Positions 1 through 8,651 of a stretch of DNA of 11,138 nt are shown piece after piece (position 1 is the first letter of the stretch; every line of letters begins with the position of its first letter). The position numbers and the translations under genes are program-made. The notes below the pieces were generated by a model. The model was given only the letters and a program-made list of their open reading frames with translations, was not told the DNA's origin and ran no database searches. The stretch lies in contig CANESN010000017.1 in NCBI GenBank assembly GCA_947441105.1, forward strand, positions 1-11,138, written 5' to 3'. This DNA is from Micrococcales bacterium (GTDB lineage Bacteria; Actinomycetota; Actinomycetes; Actinomycetales; Microbacteriaceae).

Positions 1-462
1 ACCGTGGTGTCTCCTGATTCTGGACGCGTTCGAGTGGCAGATATTTGGGCAGACCGCCTGGGCAGCCCGCTTGCGATTGTTCACAAGCGTCGCGATCCAG
101 ACCGACCCAACCAGGTTCAGGTAAACGAAATCGTTGGTGCTGTTGCCGGTCGAGACTGCCTGTTGGTTGACGACATGATCGACACCGGTGGCACCATCTT
201 GGCCGCCGCGAAGGCTCTAAAGGCAAATGGTGCAAAGCGAGTAATCGTTGCTGCCACCCACGGCGTTTTCTCTCACCCTGCGGTTGAGCGACTAAGTGAT
301 CCGGTTATTGACTCAGTGGTTGTTACCAACACCCTGCCAATTACCCCGGACAAGGAATTTGCAACTTTGACTGTGCTTTCAATTGCACCGCTGATCTCTA
401 AGGCAATTGCTGCGGTGTTCTATGACGACTCCGTCAACTCACTCTTCCCAGGTCACGCCTAA
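1..462 (+). CDS. prs: Ribose-phosphate pyrophosphokinase (PRPP synthetase), 3' part
   Basis: This enzyme makes 5-phosphoribosyl-1-pyrophosphate from ribose 5-phosphate and ATP in the cytoplasm, feeding purine, pyrimidine, histidine, tryptophan and NAD synthesis. Only the C-terminal 153 codons are present; the reading frame is open at base 1, so the gene starts outside the window. Visible family motifs are VVSPDSGRVRVADIWA near the left edge, LAIVHKRRDPD, and the PRPP-binding loop LLVDDMIDTGGT (about bases 160-198), followed by VIVAATHGVFS and TVLSIAPLISKAI. The end, SVNSLF plus a few residues, is normal for the family. It stops at TAA 460-462. Lying directly upstream of rplY-pth is the usual actinobacterial order (glmU-prs-rplY-pth). 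Identity is very secure; only the 5' end is missing. Confidence 0.97.
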   Translation, partial: TVVSPDSGRVRVADIWADRLGSPLAIVHKRRDPDRPNQVQVNEIVGAVAGRDCLLVDDMIDTGGTILAAAKALKANGAKRVIVAATHGVFSHPAVERLSDPVIDSVVVTNTLPITPDKEFATLTVLSIAPLISKAIAAVFYDDSVNSLFPGHA

Positions 463-465
463 GCC

Positions 466-513
466 GCTTAGCTGATTCGCTTGGCAAAGCTAGGCACAAG
501 CCGCTAAGCTTTG
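466..513 (+). terminator. Weak hairpin region after prs, possible terminator
   Basis: Two competing hairpins follow the prs stop. One pairs 466-473 with 488-495 (8 pairs including one G-T wobble, 14-base loop). The other pairs 485-491 with 507-513 (CAAAGCT with AGCTTTG) and has an inner GGC-ACAA-GCC stem at 493-502. Neither is followed by a clear T-run, and the segment overlaps a candidate rplY promoter. It may be an inefficient terminator, or only a structured spacer that lets prs transcripts read into rplY. Low confidence. Confidence 0.25.
481..510 (+). promoter_or_regulatory. Candidate rplY promoter
   Basis: TTGGCA at 481-486 resembles a -35 box (TTGACA). TAAGCT at 505-510 is a poor -10 box that keeps the T-A and final T, with an 18-base spacer. 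Transcription would begin near 517, just before the structured leader of rplY. The match is modest and based on consensus by eye; rplY could instead be co-transcribed with prs. Confidence 0.3.
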
Positions 514-514
514 G

Positions 515-594
515 GTCGAACAGCGGCGAGGGATACAAAGTATCCGTAATCGACGGGGTGCCTTTTCCTCGCTGCAATTACCTATGAGGAAAAG
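515..594 (+). promoter_or_regulatory. Switch-like structured leader of rplY
   Basis: Bases 562-570 (CTTTTCCTC) are perfectly complementary to 586-594 (GAGGAAAAG), which is the Shine-Dalgarno and everything up to the ATG. This 9-pair helix with a 15-base loop would hide the ribosome binding site. The same anti-SD strand can instead pair upstream: 523-533 (GCGGCGAGGGA) with 565-575 (TTCCTCGCTGC), 11 pairs including two wobbles, which would free the site. A third element, GGATAC-AAA-GTATCC at 531-545, could stack on the shortened upstream helix (523-530 with 568-575). The two main helices share 565-570 and exclude each other. That is the layout of a translational switch. The likely effector is bL25 itself, which binds 5S rRNA, but this is inference and no named riboswitch class is recognised. 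Confidence 0.5.
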
Positions 595-1182
595 ATGTCA
601 GAGATCAAGATTGTTGCAACTCTTCGCGAGAACTTCGGCAAGGGTGCAGCACGTAAGCTTCGTGCAATCCACCAGACTCCAGCCGTAATCTACGGTCACG
701 GACACGCAACCCGCCATGTTTCACTGCCAGCCCACGAGATTGCTTTGGCTCTTCGCCACAAGAACGCTCTTTTGGAGCTTTCCATTGAGGGCAAGACCGA
801 GCTAGTTCTAGTAAAGAGCGCTTCTAAGGACCCAGTAACCCAGATCATCGAGCACGTTGACCTAGTTGAGGTCATCAAGGGCGAGAAGGTCCACGTTGTA
901 GTTCCTGTTCACCTAGTTGGCGAGGCTATGAGTGGCACCGTTGTTGATCTAGAGCACAAGACCGTAAAGCTTGAGGCTGAGGCAACTCACGTTCCTGAGT
1001 TCGTAGAGCTTCGCATCTCCAAGGAAGCTGCTGCTGGTCACCACTACCTAGCGGGCGAGCTAATTCTTCCTCAGGGAGTCACCCTGGACATTGCCGCGGG
1101 CGAGCTAGTTGCCACGGTTGTAGAGACCAAGGCAGGTGCTGCAGGTGAAGATACTCCAGAGGCTGGTCCGGCAGCTGAGTAA
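595..1182 (+). CDS. rplY: 50S ribosomal protein bL25 (CTC/TL5 type)
   Basis: This protein of the large ribosomal subunit binds 5S rRNA (loop E in characterised members). At 195 residues it is the long CTC/TL5 form. Residues 1 to about 92 are the 5S-binding L25 domain, with the family opening LRENFGKGAARKLR and AVIYGHG. The rest is the beta-rich C-terminal domain, recognisable by VVPVHLVGEA and LPQGVTLDI, ending in an acidic Ala/Glu/Pro tail (about 180-195). ATG 595 has a GAGGA Shine-Dalgarno at 586-590, inside a leader that can sequester it. Leucine is written mostly CTA and CTT (8 each of 20 by my count), unlike the CTG-rich style of mfd, which suggests high expression. The stop overlaps or directly precedes pth, so translation is probably coupled. 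Confidence 0.96.
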   Translation: MSEIKIVATLRENFGKGAARKLRAIHQTPAVIYGHGHATRHVSLPAHEIALALRHKNALLELSIEGKTELVLVKSASKDPVTQIIEHVDLVEVIKGEKVHVVVPVHLVGEAMSGTVVDLEHKTVKLEAEATHVPEFVELRISKEAAAGHHYLAGELILPQGVTLDIAAGELVATVVETKAGAAGEDTPEAGPAAE

Positions 1183-1714
1183 CGATGTTTGGCTGGTAGT
1201 TGGGCTCGGTAATCCCGGGCCCAGCTATCAATCAAATCGACACAACGTCGGGCACATGGTGCTCGACGTTTTGGCTAAGCGCCACAACGCCAAATTCAAG
1301 GTCCACAAGTCTGTCGCTCTCACCGCCGAATGCCTTTTTGTCGCAGGTGGCAAGAAGGTAATCCTGGCCAAGAGCACAGGTTTTATGAACCTATCCGGTG
1401 CACCGGTTCAGGCTCTGATGAAGTTCTACTCGATTCCTATCGAGCAGGTCTTGGTGGTTCACGACGAACTGGATATTCCTTTTGGCGAGATTCGATCGAA
1501 GCTTGCCGGTGGCCATGCCGGTCACAACGGTCTGCGAGACATCATTGCTCGCTGCGGCGCGGAGTTTTACCGAATTCGCTTCGGCATCGGCCGTCCGCCG
1601 GGGCAGATGGATGTAGCAGCCTTTGTGCTGCAGGACTTCTCAACTATTGAGCGCAAGGAGCTACCGGTTCTACTGGAACTTGCTGCCGATCAAGTTGAGG
1701 AAAAGGTCGCCTAG
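1145..1714 (+). CDS. pth: Peptidyl-tRNA hydrolase
   Basis: It cleaves the ester bond of peptidyl-tRNA released from stalled ribosomes and recycles tRNA in the cytoplasm. The conserved core is clear: WLVVGLGNPGPSY, then NRHNVGHMV with the catalytic His, VVHDELDIPFG with the supporting Asp, and GGHAGHNGLRDI. The conserved Asn of GLGNPG also lies in place. The end is certain (TAG 1712-1714) but the start is not. Homologues begin within a few residues of WLVVGLG, and no ATG, GTG or TTG lies there in frame. I place the start at GTG 1145, which has AGGTG six bases upstream and overlaps the rplY end by 38 bases. GTG 1136 is the outermost alternative. CTG 1175 would give the most family-like N-terminus, LSNDVWLVVGLG. 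An out-of-frame ATG lies at 1185. The mfd start follows nine bases after the stop. Confidence 0.93.
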   Translation: MKILQRLVRQLSNDVWLVVGLGNPGPSYQSNRHNVGHMVLDVLAKRHNAKFKVHKSVALTAECLFVAGGKKVILAKSTGFMNLSGAPVQALMKFYSIPIEQVLVVHDELDIPFGEIRSKLAGGHAGHNGLRDIIARCGAEFYRIRFGIGRPPGQMDVAAFVLQDFSTIERKELPVLLELAADQVEEKVA

Positions 1715-1723
1715 ACTAACGTC

Positions 1724-4700
1724 GTGACCCTCCACCCGCTGATTCAAGAGGTGGGTCAGTCGCACCCAAATCAGATCGTAAGCGGCGAATTCTTCGCTCC
1801 GGTCACCTCTCACCCCTATGCGATAAACCAGTGGTTGGCGACTTCTGAAGCACCCTTGATTGTGGTCACTCCCTCTTCTCGGCAAGCCGAGGAGATTGCG
1901 GCTTCGACTAAAGAGCTGTCGCCGAATATCGAAATCATCGAGTTTCCATCCTGGGAAACCCTGCCGCATGAGCGACTAAGCCCGGCCGCAGAGACCGTGG
2001 GCAGAAGACTCAAGGCCCTGCATCGGATGCTTGAACTCAAGTCGCAGAGTAAGCCGTATTTGGTTTTGATGTCGGTGAGGGCTGCCCTGCAACCGGTGGT
2101 CGGTGGCATGGAGGCTCACCCGCCAATCTTGATTTCCAGGGGCAATGAATACCTGCTTCCGGAACTAGCGCTGAAGCTAATAGAAATCGGTTATCTGCGC
2201 GTTGACATGGTGGTCAAGCGCGGAGAGTTTGCGATTCGCGGTGGCATTTTGGATGTCTTTCCAACCACCAGTGAGCATGCCCTTCGTTTGGAGTTCTTTG
2301 GTGATGAGCTTGAGGATGTTCGAGAGTTCTCGGTAGCTGATCAGCGATCGATCGCAAGTCAGGTCGACCACCTGGAGATTTATCCGGCGCGCGAGCTACT
2401 GATCACCCCGCAGGTTGCCCTTCGAGCAAGAGAAATGGCCCACGAGTTTCCGAATTTGACTCAGATGTTGGAGAAGATCTCTAATGGCATGCCGGTCGAA
2501 GGCATGGAGTCACTCGCCCCCGCTCTTGGTGTGAAGCTCGGCCCGATTACCGATTACCTGGGTAAAGATGCAATCGTGATTTTGCAGGACCCGCAAAAGA
2601 TCGAGCAACGTGCCGAGAGCCTGATTCAAACCAACGAGGAGTTTTTGCATGCCGCTTGGGATGCAGCTATCTCCGGTTCACAAGCTCCGATTGACCTCAG
2701 CGGCGGAAACTTCTTCACTGTCGAAGAGTTTGTAGCGAAGGTAAAGCAGTCCAACACCCTGGTGTCACTGAGCGCTCTGGTGGGAGAATCTGCCACCGAC
2801 CTCGGCTATCGCGAAATTCCTAAGTTCACACCCGAGCAGCCAGCCACCGAATGGCTGGCGGATCTGATGAATCAAAAGCACAAGGTCGTGGTCATGGCTC
2901 ACGGCCACGGAAGCGCCGAGCGAGTGCTTGAGGTTCTTACTAAGTCAGAGCTGCCAGCAATTCTGACCACCAGTGTTGGCAAGTTAGCAACCGAGCACAT
3001 CACCGTTTCGGTTGGTCAGTTTGCCCATGGCTTCGCGTTTCTAGCCAGCAAGCTGGTGCTACTAACTGAGGCGGAGTTCTTTGGCGTCACATCCTCTTAC
3101 CTGGCCCCCAGCGAGCGCAAACTCGCTCGCCGAAGAGGCCAGCAGGTTGACCCGCTAAGTCTCAAGCAGGGCGACTATGTGGTTCATGAAATCCACGGCA
3201 TCGGTAGATTCAAAGAACTGGTTCAGCGCCAAAGCGGCATCGGTGCCAGGCAGCATTTTCGCGAGTACTTGCTTATCGAATACGCACCTCCAAAGCGCAC
3301 CTATCCAGCCGATACTTTGTTTGTCCCAACCGATCAGCTGGATATGCTCACCAAATATGTCGGCGGTGAGGCACCGGTGCTTTCAAAAATGGGTGGCACC
3401 GACTGGGCGAGGGTAAAGGGCAACGCTAGAAAAGCTGTTCGCAAAATTGCCATCGACCTCGTCAAGCTCTACTCGGCACGCATGAAGAGCAAGGGACACG
3501 CCTTTGGTCCAGACACCGCCTGGCAGCAGGAGCTCGAAGATGCCTTCACGTTCCAAGAAACTCCCGATCAGCTGACCACCATCGAAGAAATCAAACGGGA
3601 TATGGAAAAGCCAATCCCGATGGACCGACTTTTGGCCGGCGATGTTGGCTATGGCAAGACCGAGGTTGCCGTCAGGGCAGCATTTAAAGCCATTCAGGAC
3701 GGCAAGCAGGTTGCGATGCTGGTGCCGACAACTTTGTTGGTGCGTCAGCATCTGGACACTTTTGCCGAGCGCTACGGCGCATTCCCAATCACCATAAAGC
3801 CAATCTCTCGATTCCAAAGCGACAAAGAAATCAAAGAGACCCTGCGCGGATTAGAAAACGGCGCAGTGGACATGATCATCGGCACACACCGTCTATTGGG
3901 CCAGGGAGTCAAGTTCAAAGACCTAGGTCTTGTGATCATCGACGAAGAGCAGCGTTTTGGAGTCGAGCACAAAGAGAAACTCAAGGACCTAAAGCACAAC
4001 GTCGATGTGCTTGCGATGAGTGCTACCCCAATTCCAAGAACTCTGGAGATGGCGGTTACCGGTATTCGAGAGATGTCCACCTTGGCCACCCCACCGGAAG
4101 AGCGTCACCCGATCCTCACCTACATCGGTGGCTACAGCGAGCAGCAGGTGGCGGCAGCGATTCGGCGTGAGCTAATTCGGGAGGGACAGGTTTTCTTTGT
4201 CCACAACAGAGTCTCAACCATCGACAAAGTTGCTGCGGATCTCGCAAAGCTAATCCCGGAGGCCAGAATTGCCGTTGCACACGGCCAGATGCCAGAGCAC
4301 CAGCTGGAGCAAGTGGTGGTGGATTTCTGGGAGCGAAAGTTCGATGTTTTGGTTTCGACAACCATCATCGAAACTGGAATTGATATTCCAAACGCCAACA
4401 CCCTGATCGTTGATCGCGCCGAAAACTTTGGCCTTAGCCAGCTGCACCAGATTCGCGGAAGGGTCGGACGTTCAAGAGAGCGCGGCTATGCCTACTTCTT
4501 CTACGACCCAACCAAGACTTTGACCGAGACCGCCTATGACCGACTTGCAACCATCGCCTCAAATAACGAACTTGGTAGCGGCATGCAAGTGGCAATGAAG
4601 GACCTTGAGATTAGAGGTGCTGGAAACCTTTTGGGAGGTGAGCAGTCTGGACACATCGCGGGTGTTGGCTTTGATCTCTACCTTCGAATGATTGGCGAGG

Positions 4701-5203
4701 CGGTAGCTGAATTCAAGGGCGAGGATATCTCCAGCCCTGCCGAGCTGAAACTTGAGTTGCCGGTGGATGCGCGCATCCCGCCTGAGTATGTCGACTCAGA
4801 GCGTCTGCGCCTCGAGGCATATCACAAACTCTCATCCGAGAGCGGCGCGAAGAGCGATCGAGCAAAACTAGATGCCATATTCCAAGAACTCGAAGATCGC
4901 TACGGCAAAGCACCGCAGCCGGTGAGAACTCTCATCGAGGTTACTCACCTTCGTCAACAGGCCAATCGACTGGGGCTAAAGGACGTAAACCTTTTGGGAT
5001 TGCAGGCAAAGTTTGCGCCGGTTGAGATAGACGATGCTCGCCTGGTGGCACTGAGTCACCAAATACCGGGGTTGAGATATCTGCAAACCTCAAAGCTTCT
5101 AACCATGCCTTCTCCGACATCGAGTTCTGGCGAACCACTTCGAGACCAAGAGATGGTTGACTGGCTCTGGAAGATTTTCCAAATCATTTTTGCGAAGGGG
5201 TAA
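1724..5203 (+). CDS. mfd: Transcription-repair coupling factor Mfd
   Basis: Mfd is an ATP-driven DNA translocase that pushes stalled RNA polymerase off damaged template and recruits UvrA for nucleotide excision repair. At 1159 residues it is full length. The N-terminal third is the UvrB-like module, with PSSRQAEEIAAS, FPSWETLPHERLSP and VKRGEFAIRGGILDVFP. Residues about 475-560 form the CarD-like RNA polymerase-interacting domain (DYVVHEIHGIGRF at 484-496). The RecG-like motor follows: Walker A GDVGYGKT 639-646, DEEQ 740-743, SATPIPRT 766-773 and QIRGRVGR 909-916. The C-terminal autoinhibitory domain contains ELEDRYGKAP and a LRQQANRLGL stretch. The start is GTG 1724, nine bases after pth; the nearest SD-like GAGGAAAAGG is about 17 bases away, so coupling to pth is plausible. 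Several minus-strand open frames within it are shadows. Confidence 0.97.
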   Translation: MTLHPLIQEVGQSHPNQIVSGEFFAPVTSHPYAINQWLATSEAPLIVVTPSSRQAEEIAASTKELSPNIEIIEFPSWETLPHERLSPAAETVGRRLKALHRMLELKSQSKPYLVLMSVRAALQPVVGGMEAHPPILISRGNEYLLPELALKLIEIGYLRVDMVVKRGEFAIRGGILDVFPTTSEHALRLEFFGDELEDVREFSVADQRSIASQVDHLEIYPARELLITPQVALRAREMAHEFPNLTQMLEKISNGMPVEGMESLAPALGVKLGPITDYLGKDAIVILQDPQKIEQRAESLIQTNEEFLHAAWDAAISGSQAPIDLSGGNFFTVEEFVAKVKQSNTLVSLSALVGESATDLGYREIPKFTPEQPATEWLADLMNQKHKVVVMAHGHGSAERVLEVLTKSELPAILTTSVGKLATEHITVSVGQFAHGFAFLASKLVLLTEAEFFGVTSSYLAPSERKLARRRGQQVDPLSLKQGDYVVHEIHGIGRFKELVQRQSGIGARQHFREYLLIEYAPPKRTYPADTLFVPTDQLDMLTKYVGGEAPVLSKMGGTDWARVKGNARKAVRKIAIDLVKLYSARMKSKGHAFGPDTAWQQELEDAFTFQETPDQLTTIEEIKRDMEKPIPMDRLLAGDVGYGKTEVAVRAAFKAIQDGKQVAMLVPTTLLVRQHLDTFAERYGAFPITIKPISRFQSDKEIKETLRGLENGAVDMIIGTHRLLGQGVKFKDLGLVIIDEEQRFGVEHKEKLKDLKHNVDVLAMSATPIPRTLEMAVTGIREMSTLATPPEERHPILTYIGGYSEQQVAAAIRRELIREGQVFFVHNRVSTIDKVAADLAKLIPEARIAVAHGQMPEHQLEQVVVDFWERKFDVLVSTTIIETGIDIPNANTLIVDRAENFGLSQLHQIRGRVGRSRERGYAYFFYDPTKTLTETAYDRLATIASNNELGSGMQVAMKDLEIRGAGNLLGGEQSGHIAGVGFDLYLRMIGEAVAEFKGEDISSPAELKLELPVDARIPPEYVDSERLRLEAYHKLSSESGAKSDRAKLDAIFQELEDRYGKAPQPVRTLIEVTHLRQQANRLGLKDVNLLGLQAKFAPVEIDDARLVALSHQIPGLRYLQTSKLLTMPSPTSSSGEPLRDQEMVDWLWKIFQIIFAKG

Positions 5204-5205
5204 TT

Positions 5206-5901
5206 TTGCAAAAGCTCGAAAGCTTAATCCAGACCATGCACCAGCTGCGCATCCCCGGCGGGTGTCCTTGGGATGCTGAGCAAACCCACCGTTCGCTAGT
5301 TCAGTACCTGCTCGAAGAAACCTACGAGCTCATTGATGCAATCGAGTCTGGTAATCGGGATGAGATTTTGGAAGAGCTGGGAGATGTGCTTTACCAGGTG
5401 ATTTTTCACTCGGATTTGGCATCGACGGGAACTCTAGGTGAGCCCTTTGACCTCGAAGATGTAGCAAGTTTCATGGAGCAAAAGATGATCTCCAGGCACC
5501 CGCACGTTTTTGGCACCGATGAGGAAAAAGAGACCTACAAAGCGGCCACCGGCGATGATGTGGTTCAGGTCTGGGATGGACATAAGAAAAAGGAAAAGCC
5601 AAATCGCACCTCGGTGCTTGACGGCATTCCACAGGCGATGCCAGCACTTGCCCTGGCCTCAAAGGTGATGGGCAAGGCGGAAAAGATTGGGCTTTTAGAA
5701 ACCGCAGATTCTCCGGCTATCCCGATGGAGACAGAAGACGAGCTTGGAAAGCTATTGCTTGCGGTAGTAGCAAGCGCGAGGGCCGCAGGTCTCGATCCGG
5801 AGCGAGCGCTTCGAGAAGCGACCAAAGAACTGCAGGTGGAAATTCGTTCATATGAAATTTCTGCCGCCACGGATGCCGGAGTGATTGGTTTTGCCGATTA
5901 G
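5206..5901 (+). CDS. mazG: Nucleoside triphosphate pyrophosphohydrolase MazG
   Basis: MazG hydrolyses (d)NTPs to the monophosphate and pyrophosphate; in mycobacteria it removes oxidised dNTPs. The single all-alpha MazG domain is in the first ~120 residues: IPGGCPWDAEQTHRSL at 16-31, the metal-binding EETYE at 37-41 and EELGDVLYQV around 56-65 (the EExxE and ExxD pattern). Then come RHPHVFG, VWDGHKKKEK and a shorter C-terminal helical part. At 231 residues it is shorter than the E. coli protein (263) and the mycobacterial one, but the catalytic part is complete. The start is TTG 5206, two bases after the mfd stop, with a good GAAGGGG Shine-Dalgarno (5194-5200) inside the last mfd codons. The mfd-mazG pair is a standard actinobacterial arrangement and implies co-translation. 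Confidence 0.95.
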   Translation: MQKLESLIQTMHQLRIPGGCPWDAEQTHRSLVQYLLEETYELIDAIESGNRDEILEELGDVLYQVIFHSDLASTGTLGEPFDLEDVASFMEQKMISRHPHVFGTDEEKETYKAATGDDVVQVWDGHKKKEKPNRTSVLDGIPQAMPALALASKVMGKAEKIGLLETADSPAIPMETEDELGKLLLAVVASARAAGLDPERALREATKELQVEIRSYEISAATDAGVIGFAD

Positions 5902-6011
5902 GTTTGCCATCCATGCTTTGGGAGTTGGACGCTTGAGCTGAATCGCTCTGAACATTAGCCATAGCGTTTGGTAAACCATGGATTTATCGGCTTCTGTGCC
6001 AGACTTGTCCG

Positions 6012-7211
6012 GTGGCCAACCCAGTAAATGCACCCAGAGGAATGCGGGATTTTCTCCCGCAGGACAAAATCAAGCGTGAGCGTTTGATTGCCACCGTGGT
6101 TGATAGCTACACCGCTCGTGGATTTCAGCAAATCGAAACCCCGGTGCTCGAAGACCTTGACCGACTCACCTCAGGTCAGGGCGGCGATAACGAAAAGCTT
6201 GTTTTCAAAGTTCAAAAACGCGGCGAGGAATTTACTCAGGCCCAAGAAGCCGGGGAAGAACTGGCAGACCTGGGACTGCGCTTTGACCTAACGGTTCCCC
6301 TAACCCGTTTCTACGCATCGAATCACGCGAAACTGCCAAGGGTTTTCAAGGCTATTCAGACCGGTCCGGTCTTCAGAGCAGAAAGACCTCAAAAAGGTCG
6401 TTATCGCCAGTTCATCCAGTGCGACATCGACATCATTGGTGACGATTCGATTCTCGCCGAGCTCGAACTTCTATCGGCTTCGCTTTCAGCTTTGGCGGCT
6501 ATCGGCATTACAGATGCCACGATTCGAGTGAACCACCGTGAGCTGTTGCGTTCCAACATTCAAGCTTTGGGGATATCGGCATCCGATGCCCTGTCGGCGA
6601 TGATCACCGTCGACAAGCTAGACAAAGTTGGCATCGAGGGAGTTGCAAAAGAGCTCGGTGAGAAATTTGGCGAGGCGGTAAATAAGGCGGCCCAAGCTTG
6701 GCTTTCCGCTATCGATGCCTCGGATATTCCAGAGCTACTAAAGCCAATTTGGCAAGGACTGGGCGATCAGGCAAGCTCACTGCGCTTTGATCCAACCCTG
6801 GTCCGCGGCATGGGTTATTACACCGGATCGATTTTTGAAATCGAACACCCGGAATCAGGCTCCTCTATTGGTGGCGGCGGTCGTTATGACGGCATGGTTG
6901 GAAAGTGGCTCGGCATCGATGCCCCAGCAGTTGGAATTTCGCTAGGGATTGAGCGCATTGTGGATTTGATTCCAGATCAACAAAGTTCGGGCGAATCTGT
7001 TGTGTTGGTTCTTGAGGCGAACACTGAGGCTCGGGGACTTGCGATTCAGCAGCAGCTAATCAAATCCGGGCGACAGGTCCGCTTGGAAATTCGCCCGAAG
7101 AATCTAAAGGCATTGCTTGAGCAGCTTGCCGAAAGCGGCTACCAACAATTCGCCATCGTTGACGAATCGGTGTCTGACCTTTCCGGTCTAGATTTCAAGC
7201 AAATTGGCTAA
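6012..7211 (+). CDS. hisS: Histidyl-tRNA synthetase, divergent bacterial type
   Basis: It charges tRNA-His with histidine in the cytoplasm. The class II core is complete: motif 1 region PRGMRDFLP at 8-16, LRFDLTVPLTRF at 89-100, motif 2 FRAERPQKGRYRQF at 121-134 followed by QCDIDIIG, the histidine-specific RGMGYYTG at 265-272 with catalytic Arg265, GGGGRYDG 287-294 and motif 3 GISLGIER 308-315. Residues from about 325 form the anticodon-binding domain, so it is a synthetase rather than HisZ. Length 399 is slightly short. FDLT and RGMGYY replace the RPEGT and RGLDYY of classical bacterial HisRS. GTG 6012 is chosen because it precedes the family N-terminus; no Shine-Dalgarno is evident, so leaderless or weak initiation is possible. 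The 110-base gap upstream (5902-6011) holds no convincing promoter or terminator. Confidence 0.93.
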   Translation: MANPVNAPRGMRDFLPQDKIKRERLIATVVDSYTARGFQQIETPVLEDLDRLTSGQGGDNEKLVFKVQKRGEEFTQAQEAGEELADLGLRFDLTVPLTRFYASNHAKLPRVFKAIQTGPVFRAERPQKGRYRQFIQCDIDIIGDDSILAELELLSASLSALAAIGITDATIRVNHRELLRSNIQALGISASDALSAMITVDKLDKVGIEGVAKELGEKFGEAVNKAAQAWLSAIDASDIPELLKPIWQGLGDQASSLRFDPTLVRGMGYYTGSIFEIEHPESGSSIGGGGRYDGMVGKWLGIDAPAVGISLGIERIVDLIPDQQSSGESVVLVLEANTEARGLAIQQQLIKSGRQVRLEIRPKNLKALLEQLAESGYQQFAIVDESVSDLSGLDFKQIG

Positions 7212-7223
7212 TCGCATTAGAAT
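7194..7223 (+). promoter_or_regulatory. Candidate eno promoter
   Basis: TAGAAT at 7218-7223 matches five of six bases of the -10 consensus. An imperfect -35 (TTCAAG, 7194-7199) lies 18 bases upstream, inside the end of hisS. It would give a leader of about 70 bases. Just upstream of the eno Shine-Dalgarno is a small hairpin (7273-7277 with 7282-7286, loop ATTG) that leaves the site exposed. TTTAAT at 7266-7271 is a weaker alternative -10. Confidence 0.4.
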
Positions 7224-7226
7224 TAG

Positions 7227-8588
<1,362 letters not shown>

Positions 8589-8597
8589 TTTCATTTA

Positions 8598-8639
8598 GCG
8601 AATGCTCGGGTGAGGCAGTACGCCTCCCCGAGCTTTCGC
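8598..8639 (+). terminator. Long hairpin after eno, probable terminator
   Basis: Bases 8604-8616 (GCTCGGGTGAGGC) pair with 8622-8633 (GCCTCCCCGAGC) as 12 G/C-rich pairs with T8611 bulged and a 5-base loop. The stem continues outward after one T-T mismatch through GCGAA (8598-8602) with TTCGC (8635-8639), for 17 pairs in all. It starts nine bases after the eno stop. There is no T-run beyond the TTT inside the stem, as often seen in actinobacterial terminators. Confidence 0.75.
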
Positions 8640-8651
8640 ACTTAAACTTGG

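Noticed and set aside
463..594. Possible tRNA or small ORF between prs and rplY
   Set aside because: No cloverleaf or GTTCGANTC T-arm is seen, and no frame of useful length with a ribosome binding site; the pairing is better explained as a leader.
1330..1650. 106-codon plus-strand frame inside pth
   Set aside because: It is fully contained in pth in another frame, with low-complexity Arg/Ser-rich sequence and no homology pattern; pth motifs are intact.
3383..4089. Two sizeable minus-strand open frames (144 and 105 codons) inside mfd
   Set aside because: They lie opposite the most conserved part of mfd, have no recognisable domains, Cys/Ser/Arg-rich composition typical of antisense frames, and no ribosome binding signals noted.
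5902..6011. Inverted repeat ATCCATG (5909-5915) / CATGGAT (5977-5983) and GTTTGGTAAAC before hisS
   Set aside because: Arms are short and 60 bases apart, with no promoter nearby to regulate; such matches are expected by chance.
5902..6011. Possible T-box or tRNA-sensing leader for hisS
   Set aside because: No T-box core (TGGNACC-like) or specifier-stem arrangement, and the gap is too short.
6012..7211. HisZ (ATP-phosphoribosyltransferase regulatory subunit) as an alternative for the HisRS-like gene
   Set aside because: The catalytic Arg motif RGMGYYTG and a C-terminal anticodon-binding domain are retained, and no his biosynthesis gene is adjacent.
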